From assembly GCA_017311315.1 (NCBI GenBank), contig CM029666.1:34916749-34980748 (forward strand): a DNA stretch of 64,000 nt, in the 5' to 3' direction. The position numbers and the translations under genes were made by a program. Below the pieces are notes generated by a model, which was not told where the DNA came from, did not search any database, and saw only the letters and a program-made list of their open reading frames with translations. Source of the stretch: Dendrocalamus latiflorus (lineage: Eukaryota; Streptophyta; Magnoliopsida; Poales; Poaceae). Below, piece after piece: positions 11,449 through 23,300 of the stretch (position 1 is its first letter; each line of letters begins with the position of its first letter).

Positions 11449-12003
11449 ATGGCTTCTACTACTGTTCTTGTGATCATCTCCTTTCTCTCATCTGTTCATC
11501 ATGAATTGTTCGGCCGGAACCTTACACAGGCGGCCAGCAATTTGTATCTGGAGCAGCTTCTCCGCACCCGCACTGCTCTCCTTCCCCGACTTTCTTGCAT
11601 CCGTCAGCTTGACCTGATCCTCCGCCGTCGACGAAGGCGTCTCGCTGCCGCTCAAGAAAGGGAAACAACCCTCACCCTGGTTCTTCTCCACAATGTGCGC
11701 AATGCGGAAGAAGCTCTACACGCATTGCAGAGACTGATGGATAGCCTTGCCGATCAAGCAGAAACGGCAGATTCTGAGGAATCTTTTCATGCTATCATCT
11801 ACGACATTATGGATGCTGCTGATCATTTGCTCAGGCTGCACGAGGAAGTGCTGAGGACAAGGGCAATCTTAACGGCGTTCGAGAATTTAGCGGCTGATCC
11901 TCTAAGTCCCCAAGTTGAAGAAGAAGCTTACGAAGCCCAAAAGAATACAATCTGGGAAACTCTTTACCTGTGCGACTTTTGTAATAAATTTGCCTCTAAT
12001 TGA
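11449..12003 (+). CDS. Uncharacterised 184-aa ORF between the two CACTA hairpin clusters
   Basis: I do not recognise a family. I start at the ATG at 11449 (context ACAACATGGCT) and not at an upstream in-frame ATG in AT-rich DNA, because the former has a plant-like initiation context and is followed by a hydrophobic stretch (TTVLVIISFLSS) that could be a signal sequence or anchor. The rest is predicted mostly helical, with an Arg-rich basic patch (LRRRRRRLAAA), leucine-rich stretches and an acidic segment. It ends LCDFCNKFASN. No intron is needed. It could be a transposon accessory gene or a captured host fragment; the absence of stops over 184 codons is the main support. Confidence 0.4.
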   Translation: MASTTVLVIISFLSSVHHELFGRNLTQAASNLYLEQLLRTRTALLPRLSCIRQLDLILRRRRRRLAAAQERETTLTLVLLHNVRNAEEALHALQRLMDSLADQAETADSEESFHAIIYDIMDAADHLLRLHEEVLRTRAILTAFENLAADPLSPQVEEEAYEAQKNTIWETLYLCDFCNKFASN

Positions 12004-12119
12004 AATTAATAAATTTGCCTTTAATTTGTGATCTCTTGTCTCAGTAGTTCTGTAGTTAAGTTATTAGAAGCAATGTGTACTTATATATTAACCTCTGATC
12101 TAGAATATGACAGACAAAG

Positions 12120-12460
12120 GGACATCACAGCCGGTTCTTGTGAAAAATCGTCTGTGAACATTCCCAGATGGTTCTTAACAACAACCGGCTGCAATAGTCG
12201 ACACAACACAGATGGTTTTTAATAAACAACCGTCTGTGATAATCCCAAATTATCACAAACGGTTTTTAATAAAAACCGTCTGTGATATTCCAGTATCACA
12301 GACGGTTCAGCGGTAAGAACCATCTGTGATACTCCTTTTTCCCGCCACAAATACCACAGACGGCCTTCAAATTAAAACCGTCTGTAATAGTTTACATTAC
12401 AGACGGTTTCACAAAACCGTCTATGATTTGCCGTCTACTATTAGCCTTTCTGTAGTAGTG
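12120..12460. repeat. CACTA right terminal region with subterminal repeats
   Basis: It holds at least eight diverged copies of CAGACGGTT/AACCGTCTG in alternating orientation, then GCCTTTCTGTAGTAGTG ending at 12460. This is the usual docking-site layout at CACTA ends. It shows no coding potential. Confidence 0.8.
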
Positions 12461-13515
12461 GAAGAACCCAAGGGGTACCGAGCACTCTTAGAGATTTATG
12501 TGAAAACACAGCCAATTGAACTCGATCCAGAGCTCTTACTATTGGTAATTGAAGAGCCGCAGACCTACCAAGAGGCTGCAAAATCACTCGAATGGCAAGA
12601 TGCCATGAGAAAGGAGCTGGAGGCAATAGAGGAGAACAAAACTTGGACTCTCACTGAGTTGCCGAGTGGTCATAAAGCAATTGGACTCAAATGGGTATAC
12701 AAGATGAAAAAAATATTCAAATGGGAATCTTGTCAAGCACAAAGCACATCTTGTCGCAAAGGGATATGAGCACAAATAAGGGATAGATTATGAAGAGGTA
12801 TTTGCACCAGTAGCGAGAATGGAAACGGTGAGACTGTTGTTGGCACTGGCAGCATAAGAGAGGTGGGAGGTCCACCACCTTGATGTCAGTCGACATTTTT
12901 GAATGGAAGGCTCCAGGGGGAGGTTTATGTGAAGCAGTCCGAGGGTTTCTCTGTTGCAAATTAGGAGCATCTTATGTACAAATTGTCCAAGCGCTCTATG
13001 GTTTACGACAAGCTCCAAGGGCATGGAATATCCAGCTGGATAGTACTATGAAGGAACTCGGTTTTCAGAAATGTCCCCAAAAGCAAGCTCTCTATAGAAG
13101 AAGCATTGAGTCTGAGCTGTTGGTGGTGAGAGTATATGTGGATGACTTGATCGTTACCAGCACAAGCAAAGACCAAATACATTTATTCAACCAACAAATG
13201 ATGAAAGAATATGAGATGAGTGATCTTGGCCTTCTCTCATACTACCTGGGAATCGAGGTAGAACAGTAAAAATGATCTATCACCTTGAAACAATCAGAGT
13301 ATGTCAAGAAAGTATTGAAAGTGGCTGATATGTGGGAGTGCAATTTGGCAAAGGTTCCTATGGAACCAAAATTGCATTTGAGTAAGGATGAGGTGGGAGT
13401 ACTAGTAGATCCCAATGACTTCCGTCGCATAATTGGGAGTCTGAGGTATCTCACACACACAACCAGATTTGAGTTACTTAGTGGGTATGTTGAGTAGGTT
13501 TATGCAAACACCCAA
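12461..13515 (+). pseudogene. Copia reverse transcriptase, part 1 (degenerate)
   Basis: Copia RT is recognisable from EEPQTYQEA and ALKWVYKMKK-like start motifs (about 12540-12710), through ARMETVRLLLALAA and LYGLRQAPRAWN (about 12990-13030), to the catalytic YVDD in VRVYVDDLIVTST (about 13132-13155) and MSDLGLLSYYLGIEVEQ (about 13215-13268). Frameshifts follow the A-run near 12705 and lie near 12880, and stops appear near 12776 and 12856, so no continuous product is possible. The frame is cut at 13515 by the next inserted element inside the motif RFMQTP. Confidence 0.9.
13511..13515. repeat. Target-site duplication CCCAA (left)
   Basis: CCCAA occurs directly before the left LTR and again at 28029-28033 directly after the right LTR. 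Five bases is the normal LTR-element duplication. Removing one copy and the element rejoins the copia reading frame (MQTP to KESHFQAV). Confidence 0.95.
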
Positions 13516-13812
13516 TGTTGTAGGGGTGGCCCAACCCCCCGTGACTGGGCCGTGCAACTAGTCCAACATGTAATAGGCCCAATAGTGTAGAGGAATATAC
13601 CAGTGTAAATATACCAATGTACCCTCATCCTTTGTAAATACTAAGGGGTAGAATGAGGATTTCCCATTCTACCCCACTCATATATATAAACCCCCAGGAG
13701 GGGCAAAGGGGCGCCACCTCTCATTCTCACCTAACTCTCCCACACAGATCTGGCTCCTCTCTTCCTCTTCTACCGATCTCCCTCTCTTCCTGTTTAGCCT
13801 GTAGCTACAACA
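13516..13812 (+). repeat. Left LTR (297 bp) of the large non-autonomous element
   Basis: Starts TGTTGTAGGGG and ends CTACAACA, with perfect 8-bp inverted ends. A TATA-like CATATATATAAACC lies at about 13678-13692. The downstream part is pyrimidine-rich (CTCTCTTCCTC), as expected for R/U5. It differs from the right LTR at four sites. Confidence 0.95.
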
Positions 13813-13814
13813 GA

Positions 13815-13832
13815 TGGCGCTGTCCGTGGGGA
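13815..13832 (+). promoter_or_regulatory. Primer-binding site (TGGCGC type)
   Basis: TGGCGCTGTCCGTGGGGA begins two bases after the LTR. It resembles the TGGCGCCGTCnGTGGGGA primer sites of Tat/RIRE2-type Ty3/gypsy elements, with one T for C in the GCGCC block. The tRNA partner is not assigned. Confidence 0.7.
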
Positions 13833-16260
13833 CGACTAGAAGTTACGTATGGAAGGGATTTCTCCAGCATTCAAAAAAAAAGCGGCAGCTATGTGGATCG
13901 TTTCTGCTCCTAGGAAGCGTGGATGACAGATAAGTAGTTTGCTTGCTAAAAGTTTAAACCATCTTGATAGATCTAGTCGCATGGGCTCTGTCTGTACACT
14001 CCACTTTGTTTTGTGGATGCAGAACTGAATAGATCTAATCAGGCTGCCTATTTTTTATGTTGTTGCCATCTCCGTTTGGTTGAGGATGGTCATGCAGGTG
14101 CAAACTCCACGTCCATGCAGAGGCACATGCATGTGGGGAGCAAAACAATTGCAGAACCAGCAAAGATCGCACATCGGAGCCTACACCTCGGCTCCGTGAG
14201 GACTTCGCCAGCCTCCGCCTCAGCTCCGCGAGGACTCCGCCGGCCTTCGCCATCGGCTCTGAGAGGTCTTCGACGGCTCGCGGTGAGGCTTGCTCTGCGC
14301 CGACAAAGTCCAGCTCGGGCCTTCGCACGTCCTCGCGATGAGGCCTTCTCCGCGCGGATAAGTTCTGCGTGTATCCATCCAGGCATGGACTTTCGAAACA
14401 TCCATCTATGCATGCGCTTAAGAATTTCTATCCATGCGTGTGCAAAATACCCATGATTGCATGTATACATTACGTGGCCATCCATGCATGGAATTCCCGT
14501 TCGCAAAAATCTTGCATGCAAAGCTCCAGCCAGCGTCTTCGCAGCGAGATCTACCCCGCGCTGCAGAAAAAAAAGTGCTCCGAGGCGGACGAGCTTGTGA
14601 CGGCTCGCACACTGCCGTTGTCGAGGCCTGCTTTGCAGCTCCGTCTCCTCTGCGTCCTCCGCGTCTGCACGCCATCACTGGTGCCTGGAGACAGGAAAGG
14701 CTCCATCACGTTGCCCCTCATGCAGGCGCATAGATCAAGCCTGCGTGAAGAGCGCGCATCAGCGACTCTGAGCTTCGCGCCTTCGCGCCGCCTCCGCCGG
14801 CCACACATAGCTGGGCTCCATCCGGAAGGGACCTTCGCGTCGCGTCGCCAGCCTCCAGCAGTCCAGCTACACCCGGGTACGCGCCTTCACGCATGCGAGG
14901 TCTCAGCGCCATCGACTCCGCGAGGTCCCGTCAGCCTTCGGTGGCGCCACGGCACTGGCCTTTGCGACCGTCAGCTTCCGGGCTGGACAACTCCTCGGCA
15001 CAAGCGCCTGCGTGACCTCGACGCCGACGTCACCGTTCGGAGGAGCTGCGAGGTATGCCAAGGCTCACCACGGCTCCGCGCGCGTATCGACGAAGTCTAC
15101 ACACGCCGAGGCTCTGCGGCTGCAGCCTCCGCCTTCCTCGACTTCTGCTCGACGAAGTCTATGCACGAGGCTCCGCTGGCACAGTCTCTGCCTACATCGA
15201 CCTCCGCTCGACGAAGTCTGCGCACATGGCTCCGCTGCGGCAGCCTCCGCCTGCCTCGACCTCCGCCCGACGAAGTCGGCGGGCACATTGCCCCGCCCGC
15301 CAAGCTGCACCTCCTCGGCGAAGTCCGGGCAAAGCCAATCTGGATGGTGGTCTCCACGTCGCCCTGGTGCTTGCCTCCGCGCAGCAGTGGCGAAAGCCAC
15401 TTCGGCCGTAGCCTCCGCGTGACAACTCATGCATGCAGTTGCAAGTCCATGATGCGAGCTTCCATGGACGACGGTCGGCCGCGGCTCGTGACAGCAGCAA
15501 CGAGGACTTCATCTCCCAGTGGCCATCGGCTCATATGCATGCACTCCACGTGAAGCTCCCCACAAAGGTATGTGGTGGCTCCGTGCGACCCCGGCCTCTG
15601 CCGGGTGCGAAGCAGTCAGCCGATCGACTCCGCGCTACTGAGGTGGACTCCGACCTTCGCTAGCTTCCGCGACAATGCGAAGACCCACTTCAACGTCAGT
15701 AGCCGCCACGGGACCCCTAGGCGCCGCTGAGCGACACTTCGCCTCCGCTCCGGGGGGTCTTCGCCGGACTCCGCCGCGTTGCTTCCTACGGGGCGACGAC
15801 TACTACCGTGGGTATCGCTGCGGCGCCGGCAACGACCTCGTCTCCTTCACGTGCGAGGACTACGTCAAGCGCGCCTCGGCCCCGAGGCACGGACAGTTGC
15901 TCGCCTCACGTAGTGCATCTGTACCCTCTTTGGGTGGGCACGAGCCGGCGCGCAGGCCGCCGGCGTCCTGGTCGTGGCGGTGGCCTTCGGCGTGGAAGTC
16001 CCTGCCTTCGCCAGGCGGGACCGAGCAGGCGCGGAGGTCGACTCACGGCGGCGGCCCTCGGCTTGGAAGTCGCTCCTTTCGTCGGGTGAGACCGCGGATT
16101 CCAAGCGCAGCGACGATGACAGACGTCCCAAGCGCACTGCTCTGAACCAGCGACCTCCGAGCTGGACTCCGTGACAGCGTGCCTTCACGCGTGGCGAGGT
16201 CGACTCCACCCGCACCCGCGGTCCGTGCTTCGTACACGCCGCGGTGACGACCTCCGCCTG
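13833..16260 (+). other. Internal leader region of the large element, no gag; GC-rich with short repeats
   Basis: There is no recognisable protein domain. Stretches rich in CATGCATG and ATCCATGC (14090-14530) give way to GC-rich DNA with repeated GACTTCGCC/GACTCCGCC phrases. A direct repeat of GAAGTCxCTnCxTTCG lies at 15985-16085. Long open frames exist here on both strands but overlap each other and carry no known motif, so I treat them as chance products of GC-rich sequence. Confidence 0.6.
15095..15290 (+). repeat. 59-bp tandem repeat, about 3 to 4 copies
   Basis: Units start CGACGAAGTC and contain GGCTCCGC and CCTCGACCTCCGC; starts are near 15091, 15151, 15210 and 15269. The spacing is 59-60 bp. 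Confidence 0.75.
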
Positions 16261-16267
16261 ACGTGGG

Positions 16268-17280
16268 GAGGCGTCGCCGCCGTTCCCCTACCTCCAAAAA
16301 GGGTGCCCGCGCAGAGCGGGCGCTTGCGGCGTAAGCCGAGGGCGCTACGCACGCTGAGGTAGGGAGGCGTCGCCGCCATTCCCCTACCTTGAAAAAGGGT
16401 GCCCGCGCAGAGCGGGCGCTTGCGGCGTAGGCCGAGGGCCCTACGCACGCCGAGGTAGGGAGGCGAAGCCGCGGTTCCCCTACCTTCGAGAAAGGGGGTG
16501 CCCGCGAAGAGCGGGCGCTTGCGGCGTAGGCCGAGGGCGCTACGTGCGCTGAGGTAGTGAGGCGAAGGCGCCGTTCCCCTACCTCGAAAAAGGGGGTGCC
16601 CGCGAAGAGCGGGCGCTTGCGGCGTAGGCCGAGGGCGCTACGCGCGCTGAGGTAGGGAGGCGAAGGCGCCGTTCCCCTACCTCGAAAAAGGGGGTGCCCG
16701 CGAAGAGCAGGCGCTTGTGGTGTAGGCCGAGGGCGCTACGCCCGCTGAGGTAGGGAGGCGTCGCCGCCGTTCCCCTACCTCGAAAAAGGGTGCCCGCGAA
16801 GAGCGGGCGCTTGCGGCGTAGGCCGAGGGCGCTACGCACGCTGAGGTAGGGAGGCGTCGCCGCCGTTCCCCTACCTCGAAAAAGGGTGCCCGCGCAGAGC
16901 GGGCGCTTGCGGCGTAGGCCGAGGGCGCTACGCACGCTGAGGCAGGGAGGCGTCGCCGCCGTTCCCCTACCTTTAAAAAGGAGTGCCCGCGAGGAGCGGG
17001 CGCTTGCGGCGTAGGCTGAGGGCGCTACGCACGCTGAGGTAGGGAGGCGTCGCCGCCATTCCCCTACCTCGAAAAAGGGTGCCCGCGCAGAGCGGGCGCT
17101 TGCGGCGTAGGCCGAGGGCGCCACGCACGCTGAGGTAGGGAGGCGTCGCCGCCGTTCCCCTACCTCGAAAAACGGTGCCCGCGCAGAGCGGGCGCTTGCG
17201 GCGTGGGCCGAGGGCGCTACGCACGCTAAGGTAGGGAGGCGTCGCCGCCGTTCCCCTACCTCCAAAAAGGGTGCCCGCGC
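16268..17280 (-). repeat. 96-bp hairpin repeat array, inverted block (about 10 copies)
   Basis: Same unit as the main array at 17282-24919 but in the opposite orientation. Units contain TGCCCGCGCAGAGCGGGCG, GCGTAGGCCGAGGGCGCTACG and GGTAGGGAGGCG...CCCTACC. Two length classes exist, differing by two C/G bases next to the A-run. It meets the main array head-on at 17281. Confidence 0.95.
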
Positions 17281-17372
17281 AGAGCGGGCACCCTTTTTCG
17301 AGGTAGGGGAACGGCGGCGACGCCTCCCTACCTCAGCGTGCGTAGCGCCCTCGGCCTACACCGCAAGCGCCC
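17190..17372. repeat. Palindromic orientation switch of the 96-bp array, centre 17281
   Basis: GCCCGC-GCAGA-GCGGGC sits exactly at the switch. From the centre outward the arms stay complementary for about 90 bp (AGGGTGCCC/GGGCACCCT, CCCCTACCT/AGGTAGGGG, GTAGGGAGGCG/CGCCTCCCTAC) with only a few mismatches. One whole unit therefore faces its mirror copy. Confidence 0.9.
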
Positions 17373-20300
17373 GCTCTGCGCGGGCACCCTTTTTCTAGGT
17401 AGGGGAACGGCGGCGATGCCTCCCTACCTCAGCGTGTGTGGCGCCCTCGGCCTACGCCGCAAGCGCCCGCTCTGCGCGGGCACCCTTTTTCGATGTAGGG
17501 GAACGGCGGCGACACCTCCCTACCTCAGCGCGTGTAGCGCCCTCGGCCTATGCCGCAAGCGCCCGCTCTGCGCGGGCACCCTTTTTAGAGGTAGGGGAAC
17601 GGCGGCGACGCCTCCCTACCTCAGCGTGCGTAGCGCCCTCGGCCTACGCCGCAAGCGCCCCCTCTTCGCGGGCACTCCTTTTTAAAGGTAGGGGAACGGC
17701 GGCGACGCCTCCCTACCTCAGCGTGCGTAGCGCCCTCGGCCTACGCCGCAAGCGCCCGCTCTGCGTGGGCACCCTTTTTCGAGGTAGGGGAACGTCTGCG
17801 ACGCCTCCCTACCTCAGCGTGCGTAGCGCCCTCGGCCTACGCGGCAAGCGCCGGCTCTTCGCGGGCACTCCTTTTTCGAGGTAGGGGAACGGCGGTGACG
17901 CCTCCCTACCTTAGCGTGCGTAGCGCGCTCGGCATACGCCGCAAGCGCCCGCTCTGCGCGGGCACCCTTTTTCGAGGTAGGGGAACGGCGGCGACGCCTC
18001 CCCACGTCAGCGTGCGTAGCGCCCTCGGCTTACGCCGCAAGCGCCCGCTCTGCGCAGGCACCCTTTTTCGAGGTAGGGGAACGGCGGCGACGCCTCCATA
18101 CCTCAGCGTGCGTGGTGCCCTCGGCCTACGCCGCAAGCGCACGCTCTACGCGGGCACCCTTTTTCGAGGTAGGGGAGCGGCGGCGACGCCTCCCTACCTC
18201 AGGGTGCGTCGCGCCGTCGGCCTACGCCGCAAGCGCCGGCTCTTCGCGGGCACCCCCTTTTTCGAGGTAGGGGAACGGCGCCTTCGCCTCCCTACCTCAG
18301 CGCGCGTAGCGGCCTCGGCCTACGCCGCAAGTGCCCGCTATGCGCGGGCACCCTTTTTCGAGGTATGGGAACGGCGGCGACACCTCCCTACCTCAGCGTG
18401 CGTAGCGCCCTCGGCCTACACTGCAAGCGCCCGCTCTTTGCGGGCACTCCTTTTTCGAGGTAGGGGAACGGCGGCGACGCCTCCCTACCTCAGCGTGCCT
18501 AGCGCCCTCGGCCTACGCCGCAAGCGCCCGCTCTGCGCGGGCACCCTTTTTCGAGGTAGGGGAACGGCGGCCACGCCTCCGTACCTCAGCGTGCGTCGCG
18601 CCCTCGGCCTACGCCGCAAGCGCCCGCTCTTCGCGGGCACCCCCTTTTTCGAGGTCGGGAAACGGCGCCTTCGCCTCCCTACCTTAGGGCGTGTAGCGCC
18701 CTCGGCCAAAGCCGCAAGCGCCCGCTCTGCGCGGGCACCCTTTTTCGAGGTAGGGGAACGGCGGCGACGCCTCCCTACCTCAGCGTGCGTAGCGCCCTCG
18801 GCCTACGCCGCAAGAGCCTGCTCTTCGCGGGCACGCCTTTTTACAGGTAGGGGAACGGCGGCGACGCTTCCCTACCTCAGCGTGCGTAGCGCCCTCGGCC
18901 TACGCCGCAAGTGCCCGCTCTGCGCGGGCACCCTTTTTCGAGGCAGGGGAACGGCGGCGACGCCTCCCTACCTCAGCGTGCGTAGCGCCCTCGGCCAACG
19001 CCGCAAGCGCCCCCTCTTCGCGGGCACTCCTTTTTAAAGGTAGGGGAACGGCGGCGACGCCTCCCTACCTCAGCGTGCGTAGCGCCCTCGGCCTACGTCG
19101 CAAGGGCCCGCTCTTCGCGGGCACCCCCTTTTTCGAGGTAGGGGAACGACGCCTTCCCTCCCTACCTCAGCCCGCGTAGCGCCCTCGGCCTACGCCGCAA
19201 GCGCCCCCTCTTCGCGGGCACCCCCTTTTTCGAGGTAGGGGAACGGTGCCTTCGCCTCCCTACCTCAGCGCGCGTAGCGCCCTCGGCCTACGCCGCAAGC
19301 GCCCGCTCTGCGCGGGCACCCTTTTACGAGGTAGAGGAACGGCGGCGACGCCTCCCTACCTCTGCGTGCGTAGCGCCCTCGGCCTACGCCGCAAGCGCCC
19401 GCTCTACGCGGGCACCCTTTTTCGAGGTAGGGGAACGGCGGCGACGCCTCTCCACCTCAGCGTGCGTAGCGCCCTCGGCGTACGCCGCAAGCGCCCGCTC
19501 TGCGCAGGCACCCTTTTTCGAGGTAGGGGAACGGCGGCGATGCCTCCCTACCTCAGCGTGCGTGGCGCCGTCGGCCTACGCCGCAAGCGCCCGCTCTGCG
19601 CGAGCACCCTTTTTCGAGGTAGGGGAGCGGCGGCGACGCCTCCCTACCTCAGCGAGCGTCGCGCCCTCGGCCAATGCCGCAAGCGGCCGCTCTTCGCGGG
19701 CACCCCCTTTTTCGAGGTAGGGGAACGGTGCCTTCGCCTCCCAACCTCAGCGCGCGTAGCGTCCTCGGCCTACGCCGCAAGTGCCCGCTCTGCGCGGGCA
19801 CCCTTTTTCGAGGTAGGGGAACGGCGGCGACGCCTCCCTACCTCAGCGTGCGTAGCGCCCTCGGCCTACGCCGCAAGCGCCCGCTCTTCGCGGGCACTCC
19901 TTTTTCGAGGTAGGGGAACGACGGCGACGCCTCCCTACCACAGCGTGCGTAGTGCCCTCGGCCTACGCCGCAAGCGCCCGCTCTGCGCGGGCACCCTTTT
20001 TCGAGGTAGTGGAACAGCGGCGACGCCTCCCTACCTCAGCGTGCGTAGCGCCCTCGGCCTACGCTGCAAGCGCCCGCTCTGCGCGGGCACCCTTTTTCGA
20101 GGTAGGGGAACGGCGGCGACGCCTCCCTACCTCAGCGTGCGTGGCGCCCTCGGCCTACGCCACAAGCGCCCGCTCTTCGCGGGCAACCTTTTTCGAGGTA
20201 GGGTAATGGCGGCGACGCCTCCCTACCTCAGCGTGCGTCGCGCCCTCAGCCTACGCCGCAAGCGCCCACTCTTCGCGGGCACCCCCTTTTTCGAGGTAGG

Positions 20301-23300
20301 GGAACGGCACCTTCGCCTCCCTACCTCAGCGTGCGTAGCGCCCTCGGCCTACGCCGCAAGTGCCCGCTCTGCGCTGGCACCCTTTTTCGAGGTAGGGGAA
20401 CGGTGGCAACGCCTCCCTACCTCAGCGTGCGTGGCGCCCTCGGCCTATGCCGCAAGCGCCCGCTCTGCGCGGGCACCCTTTTTCGAGGTAGGGGAACGGC
20501 GGCTACGCCTCCCTACCTCAGCGTGCGTCGCGCCCTCGGCCTACGCCGCAAGCGCCCCCTCTTCGCGGGCACTCCTTTTTAAAGGTAGGGGAACGGCGGC
20601 GACGCCTCCCTACCTCAGCGTGCGTAGCGCCCTCGGCCTACATCGCAAGCGCCCGCTCTTCGCGGGCACCCCCTTTTTCGAGGTAGGGGAACGACGCCTT
20701 CGCGTCCCTACCTCAGCGCGCATAGCGCCCTCGGCCTACGCCGCAAGCGCCCGCTCTTCGCGGGCACCCCCTTTTTCGAGGTAGGGGAACGGCGCCTTCG
20801 CCTCCCTACCTCAGCGCGCGTAGCGCCCTCGGCCTACACCCCAAGCGCCCGCTCTGCGCGGGCACCCTTTTTCGAGGTAGAGGAACGGCGGCGACGCCTC
20901 CCTACCTCTGCGTGCGTAGCGCCCTTGGCCTACACCCCAAGCGCCCGCTCTACGCGGGCACCCTTTTTCGAGGTAGGGGAACGGCGGCGACGCCTCCCCA
21001 CCTCAGCGTGCGTAGCGCCCTTGGCGTACGCCGCAAGCGCCCGCTCTGCGCAGGCACCCTTTTTCGAGGTCGGGGAACGGCGGCGACGCCTCCCTACCTC
21101 AGCGTGCGTGGCGCCGTCGGCCTACGCCGCAAGCGCCCGCTCTGCGCGAGCACCCTTTTTCGAGTTGGGGAGCGGCGGCGACGCCTCCCTACCTCAGCGA
21201 GCGTCGCGCCCTCGGCCAACGCCGCAAGCGGCCGCTCTTCGCGGGCACCCCCTTTTTCGAGGTAGGGGAACGGCGCCTTCGCCTCCCTACCTCAGCGCGC
21301 GTAGCGTCCTCGGCCTACGCCGCAAGTGCCCGCTCTGCGCGGGCACCCTTTTTCGAGGTAGGGGAACGGCGGCGACGCCTCCCTACCTCAGCGTGCGTAG
21401 CGCCCTCGGCCTACGCCGCAAGCGCCCGCTCTTCGCGGGCACTCCTTTTTCGAGGTAGGGGAACGACGGCGACGCCTCCCTACCATAGCGTGCGTAGCGC
21501 CCTCGGCCTACGCCGCAAGCGCCCGCTCTGCGCGGGCACCCTTTTTCGAGGTAGTGGAACGGCGGCGACGCCTCCCTACCTCAGCGTGCGTAGCGCCCTC
21601 GGCCTACGCCGCAAGCGCCCGCTCTGCGCGGGCACCCTTTTTCGAGGTAGGGGAACGGCGGCGATGCCTCCCTACCTCAGCGTGCGTGGCGCCCTCGGCC
21701 TACGCCGCAAGCGCGCACTCTTCGCGGGCAACCTTTTTCGAGGTAGGGTAATGGCGGCGACGCCTCCCTACCTCAGCGTGCGTCGCGCCCTCAGCCTACG
21801 CCGCAAGCGCCCGCTCTTCGCGGGCACCCCCTTTTTCGAGGTAGGGGAACGGCACCTTCGCCTCCCTACCTCAGCGTGCATAGCGCCCTCGGCCTACGCC
21901 GCAAGTGCCCGCTCTGCGCTGGCACCCTTTTTCGAGGTAGGGGAACGGCGGCGACGCCTCCCTACCTCAGCGTGCGTGGCGCCCTCGGCCTACGCCGCAA
22001 GCGCCCGCTCTGCGCGGGCACCCTTTTTCGAGGTAGGGGAACGGCGGCGACGCCTCCCTACCTCAGCGTGCGTAGCGCCCTCGGCCTACGCCGCAAGTGC
22101 CCGCTCTGCGCGGGCACCCTTTTTCGAGGCAGGGGAACGGCGGCGACGCCTCCCTACCTCAGCGTGCGTAGCGCCCTCGGCCTACGCCGCAAGCGCCCCC
22201 TCTTCTCGGGCACTCCTTTTTAAAGGTAGGGGAACGGCGGCGACGCCTCCCTACCTCAGCGTGCGTAGCGCCCTCGGCCTACGTCGCAAGCGCCCGCTCT
22301 TCGCGGGCACCCCCTTTTTCGAGGTAGGGGAACGACGCCTTCGCGTCCCTACCTCAGCGCGCGTAGCGCCCTCGGCCTACGCCGCAAGCGCCCACTCTTC
22401 GCGGGCACCCCCTTTTTCGAGGGAGGGGAACGGCGCCTTCGCCTCCCTACCTCAGCGCGCGTAGCGCCATCGGCCTACGCCGCAAGCGCCCGCTCTGCGC
22501 GGGCACCCTTTTTCGAGGTAGGGGAACAGCGGCGACGCCTCCCTACCTCAGCGTGCGTAGCGCCCTCGGCCTACGCCGCAAGCGTCCGCTCTGCGCGGGC
22601 ACCCTTTTTCGAGGTAGGGGAACGGCGGCGACGCCTCCCGTCCTCAGCGTGCGTAGCGCCCTCGGCCTAGGCCGCAAGCGCCCGCTCTGCGCGGGCACCC
22701 TTTTTCGAGGTACGGGAACGGCGGCGACGCCTCCCCACCTCAGCGTGCGTAGCGCCCTCGGCGTACGCCGCAAGCGCCCGCTCTGCGCGGGCACCCTTTT
22801 TCGAGGTAGGGGAACAACGGCGACGCCTCCCTACCTCAGCGTGCGTCGCGCCCTCGGCCAACGCCGCAAGCGGCCGCTCTTCGCGGGCACCCCCTTTTTC
22901 GAGGTAGGGGAACGACGCCTTCACCTCCCTACCTCAGCGCGCGTAGCGTCCTCGGCCTACGCCGCAAGCGCCCGCTCTGCGCGGGCACCCTTTTTCGAGG
23001 TAGGGGAACGGCGGCGACGCCTCCCTACCTCAGCGTGCGTAGCGCCCTCGGCCTACGCCGCAAGCGCCCGCTATTCGCGGGCACTCCTTTTTCGAGGTAG
23101 TGGAACGGCGGCGACGCCTCCCTACCACAGCGTGCGTAGCGCCCTCGGCCTACGCCGCAAGCGCCCGCTCTGCGCCGGCACCCTTTTTCGAGGTAGTGGA
23201 ACGGCGGCGACGCCTCCCTACCTCAGCGTGCGTAGCGCCTTCGGCCTACGCCGCAAGCGCCCGCTCTGCGCGGGCACCCTTTTTCGAGGTAGGGGAACGG

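Larger units (their letters stand above)
10410..12460. mobile_element. CACTA-type DNA transposon, right part (left part lies beyond the Ty3 insertion and the window edge)
   Basis: The right terminus at 12460 reads inward, on the minus strand, as CACTACTACAGAAAGGC, a grass CACTA terminus. Next to it (12120-12460) and again at 11120-11250 are many inverted copies of ACAGACGGTTT/AAACCGTCTGT, the subterminal-repeat pattern of CACTA elements. Sequence right of 12460 is copia pol, so the element was inserted into copia. No left terminus is found after 10410; it should lie left of the window because the Ty3 element split this transposon. No TnpD or TnpA-like transposase frame is seen in this part. 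Confidence 0.75.

Noticed and set aside
12326..12460. Frame extending copia pol leftwards past 12460
   Set aside because: That part lies within the CACTA terminus; it is open only by chance and the copia similarity begins after the CACTA end.
13833..16260. Overlapping 100-400 codon frames suggesting captured genes
   Set aside because: They occur on both strands in GC-rich repeat-laden DNA and show no domain, splice pattern or conserved start.
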